In this document: in pieces, positions 7,613 through 15,300 of the stretch
Position numbering within the stretch: position 1 is the first letter of the stretch
Layout of the letters: every line of letters begins with the position of its first letter
Source of the DNA: Firmicutes bacterium UBA4845
Lineage (GTDB): Bacteria; Bacillota; Clostridia; Tissierellales; Sedimentibacteraceae
Assembly: GCA_002399975.1 (NCBI GenBank)
Contig: DHER01000072.1
Location: 22,198-74,714 of the forward strand
DNA: 52,517 nt
Direction: 5' to 3'
The notes under the pieces: generated by a model
What the model was told of the DNA's origin: nothing
Databases searched by the model: none
The model's input: only the letters and a program-made list of their open reading frames with translations
Program-made: the position numbers and the translations under genes

Positions 7613-8912
7613 AAGCGTTCTCCCGCAAAAAGTCATTGAGCCTATTACTTGCTACTCGCTTTTGTTCCTCAAAGCTGTGTGCATAGATGTTCATGGTGGT
7701 GGAGCAATTCGCATGACCTAAAATCTTTGAGATGTCGATGATGTTCATTTCCAGGTAGTTCAGTAGGGTAGCACATGAATGTCTTAAACCATGAAGCGGT
7801 ATTATCGGCAGTTCCTCAAATCCCTCAACCTTTGCTTTCTCTGAATGCTCCACTACCCACTTGTTATAGCGGTTTAGGTGAGCAATGAAATATTGATATG
7901 TTGTGCTATTTCCCATACGCTTCCCATCAGCTTGTATGAATAAGCTGTTATCACCTTTCCATGCAGTACCAAGACGGAAACGCAACAATGCATATTCTTT
8001 CTTGTATTCCCTCAACAACGGCAACACATCATCAGGAAAGGGTACCGTTCTGACAGAAGTAGAAGTTTTGGGGTCTTTGCAGTCAAAGCCGTTTTCTGTT
8101 CGTCCTATGGATTTTGAGATTGAGATTTCTTTCTTTTCAAAATCAATGTCATCCCAACGCAAGGCAAGTGTTTCACCTTTTCTAAAACCACACAAAAGAG
8201 ATAGGGAATAGAATACCTTATATTGCGTTGGGACTGTATGTGTTCCTGTATATTCGTTGACATAATAGGGCTTACCTGTATCATCAATCCGCTTATGGCC
8301 TTTGTAGGTCACATCATATGACAGATTCAGCGATTTCAGAAACATCAATGCTTGCTTTGGGGTGAGGTATTTTAGTCCTGTTTCCTCTTGCTTTTTCTTT
8401 GGCTTTCGTGCTTCTCGGCAAGGGTTATGCTCAATCATATTCCACCGCATGGCAGTCTTAAAAATGCAACTTAATACGTTGGCGTAACGACTAATTGTTC
8501 CTGTGGAATAATCGGCAACCAGCGTTTTATAAAAGGCTTCAATAACAGGGGTTTTTATGTGGGCTAACTTGTAGCCTTTGAAATACGGAATGATTCTATT
8601 TTTGAGCAACTGCTCATATCCGATATAAGTTCCGTAGGCAATGTTATCCTTAGCATTTTCAAGCCACTTGTATGCAAAATCTTCAAATGACATTTTTTCA
8701 GCGTCAAAGTCATAACCGTACTTGATTTTATCTTCCATATCAAGGGCATATTTGAACGCTTCTTTTTCTTGTTGTTTGGGTGTGGCAGACTGATTTACTG
8801 AATATGTAAGATTCTTCACCAGTTTATTGCCTTGTTTGTCATATCCTTGACAAATCACAATGCGATATACCACTCTACCGCTTTTATGTTCAACTCTCTT
8901 TACTGAGGCCAT
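7611..8912 (-). CDS. int: Tyrosine recombinase / integrase of the element
   Basis: The 433-residue protein catalyses site-specific integration and excision. An N-terminal arm-binding domain (RVEHKSGRVVYRIVICQGYD) is followed by a SAM-like core-binding domain (residues about 75-170) and the catalytic domain with R244 (CGFRKGETLALRW), a lysine near 282, H374 and R377 (LHGLRHSCATLL), H400 (LGHANCSTT) and the nucleophile Y410 (NIYAHSF). All catalytic residues are present, so it should be active. It is translated after the serine recombinase with a 3-base gap, so the two probably share a transcript. It lies 1.6 kb from the left end, with cargo in between. Confidence 0.93.
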   Translation of the reverse strand: MASVKRVEHKSGRVVYRIVICQGYDKQGNKLVKNLTYSVNQSATPKQQEKEAFKYALDMEDKIKYGYDFDAEKMSFEDFAYKWLENAKDNIAYGTYIGYEQLLKNRIIPYFKGYKLAHIKTPVIEAFYKTLVADYSTGTISRYANVLSCIFKTAMRWNMIEHNPCREARKPKKKQEETGLKYLTPKQALMFLKSLNLSYDVTYKGHKRIDDTGKPYYVNEYTGTHTVPTQYKVFYSLSLLCGFRKGETLALRWDDIDFEKKEISISKSIGRTENGFDCKDPKTSTSVRTVPFPDDVLPLLREYKKEYALLRFRLGTAWKGDNSLFIQADGKRMGNSTTYQYFIAHLNRYNKWVVEHSEKAKVEGFEELPIIPLHGLRHSCATLLNYLEMNIIDISKILGHANCSTTMNIYAHSFEEQKRVASNRLNDFLRENA

Positions 8913-8915
8913 ATT

Positions 8916-9557
8916 TTAACACCCTTTCTCAATTTGATTTTTGTAACGATAAAAGGTGGGCTTGGACATTCCCAACTCCTGCATAAGCTCAAACGGTCTT
9001 CTCTCTCCCTGCTGTACTAAGCGGTAGTGAGTAGCAAATTCCTCAAGGCTCATAACTCTTGGTCTACCATAATCGTCCCATTCACCACGAGCCTTTTTAG
9101 CTTCAATTCCTTCACGTTGTCGTTTTTCCTTCTTCTCAATTTCTGCTTGTGCTATGCTTGCATATAACTCAATCATCATATTGTTGATAGTTTCTAACAT
9201 CATGCGAGCCATTGCATTTTCCATAGTTGATAGGTCAAGCAATGTTGTAGGCAATTCTAACACCATCACACGGATATGATTGTCATGGAATAAACGCAGT
9301 TCTTTGAGTGTGGCTTCTTTGTTCCGTCCTAATCGGTCAAGCTCTGTGATGATTAGAATATCACCACTTTCTAGAATCTCGTCCTTTAGCATAGAATAGC
9401 GTGGTCTGTCAAAGTTCTTTCCTGTCTGTTGGTCTGTGTAAACCTTGTTCTTATACAGCTTGATATTGCTGTCAGAACAGAACTTATTGATTTCTGCTAT
9501 TCCTCTGTCTAAGTGTTGCTCTTTGGTGCTTGTCCTGTGATACGCTACATATTTCAT
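8916..9557 (-). CDS. Small serine recombinase (resolvase/invertase family)
   Basis: The 213-residue protein has an N-terminal resolvase catalytic domain with the nucleophile S10 in YHRTSTKEQ, the ITELDRLGRN arginine motif near residue 72, a long E-helix region, and a C-terminal helix-turn-helix (FELMQELGMSKPTFYRYKNQ). The size is right for a resolvase or invertase rather than a large serine integrase. It begins the two-gene recombination operon with int. The 180 bases upstream carry nested inverted repeats and a LexA-like box, suggesting a res-type target and SOS-linked control. Its task may be dimer resolution of the circular form. Confidence 0.9.
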   Translation of the reverse strand: MKYVAYHRTSTKEQHLDRGIAEINKFCSDSNIKLYKNKVYTDQQTGKNFDRPRYSMLKDEILESGDILIITELDRLGRNKEATLKELRLFHDNHIRVMVLELPTTLLDLSTMENAMARMMLETINNMMIELYASIAQAEIEKKEKRQREGIEAKKARGEWDDYGRPRVMSLEEFATHYRLVQQGERRPFELMQELGMSKPTFYRYKNQIEKGC

Positions 9558-9583
9558 AGATACACCTCTTTCCTAAGAATTAT

Positions 9584-9597
9584 CGAACAAGTGTTTG
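9584..9597 (+). promoter_or_regulatory. LexA/DinR-like SOS box upstream of the recombinase-integrase genes
   Basis: CGAACAAGTGTTTG agrees with the Bacillus DinR consensus CGAACRNRYGTTYC at every defined position but the last. It lies about 27 bases upstream of the serine recombinase start and overlaps its likely promoter. The match is seen; the regulation is inferred. Confidence 0.5.
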
Positions 9598-9620
9598 TTG
9601 ATGTATCTATCGTATCAGGC

Positions 9621-9687
9621 GGGTATCAAAAAGTACACACTCTTTATGATAATTATCAAAAGTTTATTCTTTGACTTTTTGATACCC
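9621..9687. repeat. Nested inverted repeats, candidate resolution or regulatory site
   Basis: Perfect 14-bp arms GGGTATCAAAAAGT (9621-9634) and ACTTTTTGATACCC (9674-9687) flank a perfect 12-bp palindrome TGATAATTATCA (9647-9658). A further pair AGATACA (9558-9564) and TGTATCT (9602-9608) lies closer to the recombinase start. The spacing and position next to a small serine recombinase fit a res site; control of the HNH or recombinase promoter is the alternative. Confidence 0.5.
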
Positions 9688-9738
9688 CTATGAAGTATCT
9701 TTTGTATAGGTTCAGAAAGTATAAATTCTGATACCATA

Positions 9739-10149
9739 TCAACAAGCTGTCACTTCACGCTGTTTAGCTCTATATTTTTTCATGGATTCTGATATTCTTG
9801 CATTATGAGAGCCGTAGTTGTTATTTTGGGCACGAGTAAGCAATTCTAAGTTCTCAATGCAGTTGTTCGTCTTGCATTCGTCTTTATGGTTAATTTCAAG
9901 CCCCTTAGGTATTTCCCCTTTATGAGCCATAAACACTAATCTATGTACTCGCATACTTTTTGGAATACCCTCATCATTCCTAAGGACAATTTGCATATAT
10001 CCGCAACCATTATCATACTGAGATAATATTTTATCTCGTTCCAAGCTATAAACATCTCCATCGGAAGAAATAAGGTATTTGCTGAATCCTTCGGCTTGCT
10101 CCCATTCGATTGGCTGTCCGTTGTCTCGTTCTATCGCTAAATCACACAT
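9739..10149 (-). CDS. NUMOD4-HNH endonuclease
   Basis: The 136-residue protein starts with a NUMOD4-type motif (IEWEQAEGFSKYLISSDGDVYS) and carries an HNH_3-type catalytic centre (VHRLVFMAHKG, then LEINHKDECKTNNCIENLEL, ending TRAQNNNYGS). The start at 10149 is chosen because AGGAGG lies just before it; a longer frame to 10203 would overlap the preceding gene. Such proteins are common in phages and mobile elements, either as homing nucleases or as part of packaging or processing machinery. It lies 10 bases after the excisionase-like gene. Confidence 0.85.
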   Translation of the reverse strand: MCDLAIERDNGQPIEWEQAEGFSKYLISSDGDVYSLERDKILSQYDNGCGYMQIVLRNDEGIPKSMRVHRLVFMAHKGEIPKGLEINHKDECKTNNCIENLELLTRAQNNNYGSHNARISESMKKYRAKQREVTAC

Positions 10150-10159
10150 GATTTTCCTC

Positions 10160-10402
10160 CTATTCCTGCACTCCGGTATTGAGGAACTCAATAAACTTTT
10201 CAAAGTTAATAAGATACTTATTACCGGCCTTTATATACACAATCTGGTTTTCTTTACACATCTTCCACAGCGTTTTATATGAGAAGCCACATTCATCCGC
10301 TACTGTCTGAATAGGTACCATACGAGGTATTTTTAACTCTGTAACGTTGCTGATAGCTTCGTTGTTCTCAATATTATTAGTTGTAGTATTTACGTTTTTC
10401 AT
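10160..10402 (-). CDS. xis: Excisionase-like helix-turn-helix protein
   Basis: The 80-residue protein has a low-complexity, Asn/Thr-rich N-terminus and a MerR/HTH_17-type DNA-binding domain (MVPIQTVADECGFSYKTLWKMC, then IKAGNKYLINFEKFIEFLN). This layout is typical of excisionases and small element regulators that direct integrase toward excision. A GGGAGC site precedes the ATG at 10402. It sits in the recombination half of the element, upstream of the HNH, recombinase and integrase genes on the same strand. Confidence 0.75.
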   Translation of the reverse strand: MKNVNTTTNNIENNEAISNVTELKIPRMVPIQTVADECGFSYKTLWKMCKENQIVYIKAGNKYLINFEKFIEFLNTGVQE

Positions 10403-10660
10403 TATGATTGCTCCCTTTCCTTAGAGGGACCAATACATATTCGACTGAACTGTTGTACTGATTACCCATGTTTGTATTTGCTCCGTCCTCGGAAACTGGG
10501 CTAATCATAGCGACCTATTTATATTTATTCTCAATTTTATGTTTGTCCTCTGGAGTCACTGGTTGACTCTGGAAGGTCTTTGTTCTATACCTATAGGAAT
10601 CATTACCTTATGACTTTAAATTAAATCTGGGTGGCTCTGGTTTCTTCTGGCGTATATCTG

Positions 10661-11344
10661 TTATGCGTTATCCTCGGTTGCATTCCAGTGAGTAGGTTTC
10701 TTTAAGGCATTGGCTTGTTTCTCTACGTTCCTAAAGTGGAATCCTTGCAAATACACAGAAGAAAGCGCTTGTTCAGCTTCTTTCAGACTGGTTTCTTTCA
10801 TCCGCTCAAATGCTTGTTGTGCTGGGGTCTTGCTACCATCAAATGCTTTTTCTCTGAATCTTGCAGATACCATATCAGCATAAGCAGGATATTTTAACAA
10901 CTCTAATACTGCTTTACTACCTATAACACCAGAATTAATGGTATTTGAAATAGTTGTTGTGATTCCGTTCTCATTGGCTGTTGTCTTGCTCTTTGGTAGT
11001 TTTGCAATGAGTTGAAGCACCTTGCTTTGTACCGCTTGTGAATCGTCCTTTTCTCCTGCATAGTCATAAGCCCAATCACGAGTTTCATTTACTTTGTTGT
11101 TCATGCGTTCATACACAAAGTTATTTTCTTCAAGTAAGCTTTGCAGTTTGCTTTGAAACTTCTCGTAGACTCTGTTAGCCATAGTATTGTCAACTTTCTT
11201 GTAAATCGCAATAAATGTTCTGACATCTGCAAGAAGTACACTCACATCATCAGCAGTCTTGGCAGCGTTAATCTGCGTAAAGAGATTGTTGTAGTTCTCA
11301 ATAATACTTAATCCATTATTTGCTACTGTTTTTGTTTTTGGCAT
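10661..11344 (-). CDS. Element protein of unknown function
   Basis: I do not recognise this 227-residue protein. It is soluble, rich in charged and Asn/Ala residues, mostly helical in appearance and begins MPKTKTVANNGLSIIENYNN. I place the start at 11344, where GGGAGG precedes the ATG, 4 bases after the upstream stop; a frame to 11365 would overlap. It is followed by a 258-base gap with short repeats (GAGTCA/TGACTC near 10550-10566) before the excisionase-like gene. Its position in the replication half of the element suggests a partition or maintenance role, without direct evidence. Confidence 0.6.
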   Translation of the reverse strand: MPKTKTVANNGLSIIENYNNLFTQINAAKTADDVSVLLADVRTFIAIYKKVDNTMANRVYEKFQSKLQSLLEENNFVYERMNNKVNETRDWAYDYAGEKDDSQAVQSKVLQLIAKLPKSKTTANENGITTTISNTINSGVIGSKAVLELLKYPAYADMVSARFREKAFDGSKTPAQQAFERMKETSLKEAEQALSSVYLQGFHFRNVEKQANALKKPTHWNATEDNA

Positions 11345-11348
11345 TGTT

Positions 11349-11708
11349 TTATTCCTCCCATTCATAATCTTCTAAATCGTCATCAGGTGAAGCTTTCATT
11401 ACTTCGTCCCATTCATCATCGTCATCTTCTGTTCTGCGTGGCACAACCTCAATCACAATAGGGGAAGTGTCCTCTGTACCGTCCAACAGAAAAGCTGTAT
11501 TTGCTCCATATGCTTTTTCTATGATAAACTTACAAGCGTTAAACCTGTCCTTGTTGTACCTGTCATTGGCAATTAAGATAATACTTTGTAGAGCTTCGAC
11601 TGTGGCTTCCTGTAGTAGTTCTTTAAATTCTTCTCTTTGTTCCTTTTGTTCTGCTGTTAGCTTTGGCCTACCTGCTGGATTTCCACTCACTCCTTTCTTG
11701 AAAGCCAT
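11349..11708 (-). CDS. DUF5681-like small protein (KGVSGNPAGRPK motif)
   Basis: The 119-residue protein begins MAFKKGVSGNPAGRPKLTA, the hallmark of a small family (DUF5681-like) found in prophages and integrative elements, followed by helical segments and a strongly acidic C-terminus (PRRTEDDDDEWDEVMKASPD). A basic start with an acidic tail suggests nucleic-acid or partner binding; the family function is unknown. AAGGAG lies upstream of the ATG. It forms a run with the 69-residue protein upstream (18-base gap) and the unknown protein downstream. Confidence 0.7.
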   Translation of the reverse strand: MAFKKGVSGNPAGRPKLTAEQKEQREEFKELLQEATVEALQSIILIANDRYNKDRFNACKFIIEKAYGANTAFLLDGTEDTSPIVIEVVPRRTEDDDDEWDEVMKASPDDDLEDYEWEE

Positions 11709-11726
11709 TTAATCACGCTCCTTTGC

Positions 11727-11936
11727 TTAATCGTGAACTGAAACACTCCTAATATTTGGATTCCATTCTCTGATGAAGCATTGTTTAGCTTCTGATTCAG
11801 ATAGTTCGGATAGGATAGTTTGCAGTTCTTCTACTTCTTCGTTTATAGCTTCTATCAAAAGGTTGTAAGCTTGTAAACCACTTGTAGGCTTGCTTTTTAA
11901 TTTAATATCACGTTGGATTATTGTAGCTATTGGCAT
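11727..11936 (-). CDS. Small element protein of unknown function
   Basis: The 69-residue protein starts MPIATIIQRDIKLKSKPTSG and has an acidic helical middle (EAINEEVEELQTILSELSES). The AAAGGAGGT site 8 bases before the ATG is strong. It lies between the replication initiator and the KGVSGNPAGRP protein on the same strand, so it probably belongs to the same transcript. No family was recognised. Confidence 0.6.
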   Translation of the reverse strand: MPIATIIQRDIKLKSKPTSGLQAYNLLIEAINEEVEELQTILSELSESEAKQCFIREWNPNIRSVSVHD

Positions 11937-12151
11937 TGCTCTACCTCCTTTGGTTGTTATTGCATTGATAATATTGTGCTGTTCTGTCTCATGTAATTAT
12001 GGACAGAATTTGATTCTTGAAAAATGCCCAAATCGTTTGTAGAATGGTTTTTACACCTATAAAATGTTGTTTAACACCATGATTTTGAGATTTTCAGTTT
12101 TCAAAGTTTGGGGCTCCAGGGTAACAATTATTGATACTTTTTAACCCTGTT

Positions 12152-13141
12152 TTAACCTGTTGAATTATGCATGAGTTTTACCGTTTTAAGCACATCTTTT
12201 GGAATACCGAAGTTACCATTACGATAGTAAAATACCATTCGCTTTGAGTTATCTGCCATACCACGAAACTTATACCATCGTTGTAGGGCTTTGCGTAGCA
12301 CTTCTATATCAAGAATAAACTCTTTGCACCTTGTTACTGTATCGCTTACCTCGTTACCAGAAGTAGAGTAAGTAAGACTTTCAAATACTTCTTGGGTACA
12401 AGCATTCAGCACATTCTTTAGCTCATTTTCGCATATTTCATCAAAGGTCACTTGATACTGGTCTATCAGCGTTTTTATTGCTTTCCTCGTCAAAATATCT
12501 TCCAGCGACCTTTTGTTAGAATACATACGGTCAAGCATTCTGTCTAAGAAAACCAGTTCAACACGAATCAAATCGGATTCAACACTCAAATCTCCATCTT
12601 TTCTCAACTGATAAGATTTGTCATATACCTTTAACACCCATTCATGGGCTTTGGTTGTAGTGATTCCTCTTTCTGGTTTCTTGTGCGGTTTTCCCTTATC
12701 ATCGGTTTCTTTATACACAGTAACCTTTGGAAATGCTTTTTCAAATAGCTTGATTACATCTTTTGGCTTGCAGTCACCAACGCACTTTATGGTTAGATTG
12801 CATTCAAGTTTTGTCACAGTCAATTGTGATAGAAATTCCTCTGAATATTTATCTTTCAAATGCTTTTGCAAACATGAACGCATAAACTCTACAACTTGGT
12901 TTCGTACCAACTCTAAACTGATACAGTCAGAAAGCTGAAAGGGTTGCACGTTATTGGGTCTTACAGCATGGGGAAGATTCACAAAGGCTGATAATTTACC
13001 ACCCCAACAATTTACCTTGACAATATCGTTTCCTTCTTTATTCTTTAGTTCCTCATTGAACTTTGCACCCTCTAATCCTGCAACTGTCATTTGCATTTCA
13101 AAGTTCATTCCGTCCGCGCCTTGAAGTTTCTTTACTCCCAT
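12152..13141 (-). CDS. rep: Putative replication initiation protein, phage/plasmid CRI-type
   Basis: The 329-residue protein resembles rolling-circle-type initiators of the filamentous phage gene II/X (Phage_CRI) group: a beta-rich N-terminal half, then the VLKVYDKSYQLRKD stretch near residue 172 with a likely catalytic tyrosine, and the following LIRVELVFLDRMLDRMY helix typical of that group. GGAGGTGG precedes the ATG at 13141. Its leader carries an attenuator-type terminator, as in copy-controlled replicons. It suggests that the excised circle can replicate, or that the protein nicks an origin for mobilization. The assignment rests on distant motif likeness. Confidence 0.5.
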   Translation of the reverse strand: MGVKKLQGADGMNFEMQMTVAGLEGAKFNEELKNKEGNDIVKVNCWGGKLSAFVNLPHAVRPNNVQPFQLSDCISLELVRNQVVEFMRSCLQKHLKDKYSEEFLSQLTVTKLECNLTIKCVGDCKPKDVIKLFEKAFPKVTVYKETDDKGKPHKKPERGITTTKAHEWVLKVYDKSYQLRKDGDLSVESDLIRVELVFLDRMLDRMYSNKRSLEDILTRKAIKTLIDQYQVTFDEICENELKNVLNACTQEVFESLTYSTSGNEVSDTVTRCKEFILDIEVLRKALQRWYKFRGMADNSKRMVFYYRNGNFGIPKDVLKTVKLMHNSTG

Positions 13142-13175
13142 TGTTCCACCTCCATTCTGATTATGTTTTTAGACG

Positions 13176-13223
13176 ACAAAAAGAGCCAGTTACCAGAATC
13201 AATCCATCTGGCCACTCGCTCTT
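13176..13223 (-). terminator. Transcription attenuator in the rep leader
   Basis: On the minus strand a 17-bp stem with three mismatches (arms 13207-13223 and 13181-13197, top sequence AAGAGCGAGTGGCCAGA) is directly followed by five T residues, 35 bases upstream of the rep start. A terminator between promoter and start codon is the layout of antisense- or protein-controlled plasmid rep genes. Confidence 0.65.
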
Positions 13224-13745
13224 CTAAGCATTCTAAATTATTTTATTATTCATCTGAATATTGATTTTATTGTACTTGTTTAACTATATATATTATACCA
13301 CATCTTTCAGAATAAGTACATAGGTATTTGAAACCTTTTTCTCTATCTTTCCATGTAATTACCGATCATCCATTTTTATGATAATCCCCAGAGTAACCAG
13401 AATGACCCCAGATTGATTTTAATTTGATTACCTATATTTTCTATATCCTTAATCCTAAAATTAAATGTGGGTTATCTGGATTCATCCTGTGATACCCCTA
13501 AAATAAATAGTATAATAATAGTATTACGTTCTTTATTTTGATAAGAAAAACAATATAAAATATCGGTCAAATAAACCGAATCTCATTTGTTCGTTTTGCA
13601 TTGACATAGTATGAAAGAGAAATGCTTGAAAGTCTTTATTTATAATACTTTGTAGACTTTATCAAATAGAAAATGTGTTAATCTCAAACCTTTGTTTTTG
13701 CTCCTTGTTTATGGTTGCAGTATTACGCTTGCTGAACGAATGAGT
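13224..13745. other. Right end of the element, non-coding
   Basis: About 520 AT-rich bases without a supported gene. Seen here: an inverted repeat TCGGT/ACCGA (near 13562-13578), AGTATTACG twice (near 13527 and 13720), and AAAGTCTTTA/TAGACTTTATC near 13630-13665. The rep promoter must lie here, and the right integrase arm sites probably do. Confidence 0.5.
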
Positions 13746-14276
13746 TTAATCCATTATATATGTAGCTATTATACCTAGTAAGTCCGCTGCCGCCTGCACC
13801 TTTTCGGCTGAAATAACATCCAGTTCTTTGGCAGCCTGAAACAATGAATCAAAATCATCAAACAGCACCTTGTTCATTTCTCTCAGTTCAATCCAAAAAA
13901 ATTCCTCAGGTTCCCACATCAGTACCTGCCCACATATAATGGAACCCATATGTTTTTTATCAATAACGAGGGGCACCGCCCACTCTATTAATCCGGCTGG
14001 ACACCTGAAAATATATGCTTCTCCAAAAATAGCCGCTTGTTTTCCGGCTCTGGCATATGCAGCATCGCACCTATGTAAATGTTTTTCTTTCTGTTTTTCC
14101 CATATAAGCTTGCAGAAGTTACAGTTGCTTTGTGCATCTTTCCTGGAGAAAATGGATCTTCCGTTCAAATCTACTATATTTGCAGTTAATCCTGTGGCGT
14201 TGGTAAAAGCATTCAATATTTTTTTGAGCAAGCCTTTATCTAAAAATTTCAGTAAATTCTCTCTGCTATTTTCCAT
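13746..14276 (-). CDS. PocR sensor domain, N-terminal half of a disrupted PocR-AraC regulator
   Basis: The 176-residue product is a full PocR-type ligand-binding domain with its conserved cysteines: NCNFCKLIWEKQKEKHLHRC, then RCPAGLIEWAVPL and HMGSIICGQVLM. In intact regulators this domain is followed by an AraC DNA-binding region. Here it ends MD-stop two codons past the element junction. GAGGGGG precedes the ATG at 14276. The missing C-terminus lies at 5636-5998. PocR domains sense small metabolites or cobalamin-related states, so with the surrounding genes this was probably the activator of the methanol cluster. The truncated protein cannot bind DNA by itself. Confidence 0.85.
   Translation of the reverse strand: MENSRENLLKFLDKGLLKKILNAFTNATGLTANIVDLNGRSIFSRKDAQSNCNFCKLIWEKQKEKHLHRCDAAYARAGKQAAIFGEAYIFRCPAGLIEWAVPLVIDKKHMGSIICGQVLMWEPEEFFWIELREMNKVLFDDFDSLFQAAKELDVISAEKVQAAADLLGIIATYIMD
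13756..13761. repeat. Right attachment-site core (ATATAT)
   Basis: Same six bases as at 5994-5999. The adjoining minus-strand codons (ATA GCT ACA) belong to the regulator and the last two codons plus stop come from the element. Confidence 0.7.
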
Positions 14277-14353
14277 AAAGCCCCCTCTTTTTAATTATAT
14301 TTAAAAATATATTTGCTTGCTTTTATTTTACACTATTGTTAAGTACTTTCATA

Positions 14354-14385
14354 GGTATTATTTTAATGTTTTCGGTATTATTTTG
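14354..14385 (-). promoter_or_regulatory. Candidate operator upstream of pocR (tandem direct repeat)
   Basis: On the minus strand AAAATAATACC occurs twice with a 20-base period (14374-14384 and 14354-14364), about two helical turns, as AraC-type proteins prefer. The upstream copy, extended to CAAAATAATACCGAAAA (14369-14385), matches 16 of 17 bases upstream of mtaB. It lies 78-109 bases before the pocR start. Confidence 0.6.
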
Positions 14386-14434
14386 CTTTTTTTATATTTT
14401 GTTTTATTATTATGCCCCTTTATATTTAACGTTT

Positions 14435-14476
14435 CAAACAACAAAAACAAGGAAAAATCCTTGTTTTTGTTGTTTG
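14435..14476 (-). terminator. Terminator of the mtaB-mtaC-methyltransferase operon
   Basis: A perfect 19-bp inverted repeat (14435-14453 with 14458-14476, loop of four bases) with a T-rich 3' arm on the minus strand lies 12 bases after the methyltransferase stop. Confidence 0.85.
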
Positions 14477-14487
14477 TGTTTTTATAG

Positions 14488-15285
14488 CTAGGAATAAATT
14501 CCTTTCCGGTAAGCATATAAATAATCTCCGTTATATTCATCTTGATTAAGTAATGTTCTGGATGCATAAACCGTACCCATCATTTTTTTATCTGTCGGAT
14601 CAAGTACATAGCCGTCCATTCCTATAGCCATACTTTGTGCTACAAACAACCTGTTTAACAGCTTTCTGTTGGGAAGGCCGTAAGAAATATTGCTCAGCCC
14701 GCACATAAAATGTACTTTTGGAAATTTTTCTTTGATTTTTCTGATTGACTCCAGCACTTCTATACCTGCTGTACCAACACTGCTTACAGGTTTAATCAAC
14801 GGGTCAAAAAATATATTTTCATCTGCAACTCCTGCACCAGTAAGTTTGTTATATAAATTTCCTGCTACTCTGATCCTATCATCTGATGTTTCAGGCATAC
14901 CTTTGCTGTCCATACACAATGCTACTACCTTGGCCTCATGTTTTAATATAACCGGCAGAGTGGAATCAAAACGTCCTTCTTCGTCTGATATGGAATTTAA
15001 CATAGGCTGCCCGTATTTACATAATGACAGTCCTGCGTCTAAAACGGCCGGATCAGGACTGTCTATACATAAAGGTGCTTCGATTACCTCCTGAACACAA
15101 TTTACCAGCCATTTCATCATTTCCAATTCAGTTCCTATCATTGTACCGCAATTAATATCTATATAATCTGCACCTGTATCCCATTGCTTCTGAGCAAGTT
15201 TTTTTATAAAATCGGCATCTTGCTTTTCTACTGCCTCTTTAACGGATTTTCTGCTTGTATTGATTAATTCTCCTACAATTATCAT
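14488..15285 (-). CDS. Methyltetrahydrofolate-type corrinoid methyltransferase (MtvA/AcsE-like)
   Basis: The 265-residue protein has the pterin-binding TIM-barrel fold of dihydropteroate synthase and methyl-H4folate:corrinoid methyltransferases. Marks are MIIVGELINTSRK at the start, GADYIDINCGT near residue 35, APLCIDSPDP near 72, LNSISDEEGRF near 95, FDPLIKPVSS near 140 and MCGLSNISYGLPNR near 175. In methanol-using acetogens an enzyme of this type accepts the methyl group from the corrinoid protein and hands it to tetrahydrofolate, replacing the coenzyme M-linked MtaA of methanogens. I start at the second ATG (15285), 6 bases after GGGAGG. It is third gene of the mtaB-mtaC operon. Confidence 0.88.
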   Translation of the reverse strand: MIIVGELINTSRKSVKEAVEKQDADFIKKLAQKQWDTGADYIDINCGTMIGTELEMMKWLVNCVQEVIEAPLCIDSPDPAVLDAGLSLCKYGQPMLNSISDEEGRFDSTLPVILKHEAKVVALCMDSKGMPETSDDRIRVAGNLYNKLTGAGVADENIFFDPLIKPVSSVGTAGIEVLESIRKIKEKFPKVHFMCGLSNISYGLPNRKLLNRLFVAQSMAIGMDGYVLDPTDKKMMGTVYASRTLLNQDEYNGDYLYAYRKGIYS

Positions 15286-15300
15286 CTGCATCCTCCCAGA

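Larger units (their letters stand above)
5994..13761. mobile_element. Integrated mobile element (about 7.8 kb) inside the PocR-AraC regulator gene
   Basis: The boundaries are set by the two halves of one regulator gene on either side and by ATATAT at each junction. The contents are typical of a small integrative element: tyrosine integrase, small serine recombinase, excisionase-like HTH protein, HNH endonuclease, a KGVSGNPAGRP-type protein, a replication initiator with leader attenuator, unknown small proteins, a nuclease/DUF6508 cargo pair and a ribbon-helix-helix regulator. By eye its genes are less AT-rich than the flanking chromosome. No type IV secretion genes and no FtsK/TcpA-type ATPase are present, so self-transfer is unlikely. 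It may be an integrative mobilizable element or a phage/plasmid-like satellite. Confidence 0.85.

Noticed and set aside
5998..13760. Eight-base ATTATATA as the attachment core (5998-6005 and 13753-13760)
   Set aside because: It is longer than ATATAT, but joining the flanks through it puts the PocR and AraC halves out of frame, whereas ATATAT restores the frame.
14358..14567. Minus-strand 69-codon frame
   Set aside because: It overlaps the end of the methyltransferase gene, the perfect terminator hairpin and the candidate operator; its residues are the translation of those AT-rich signals.
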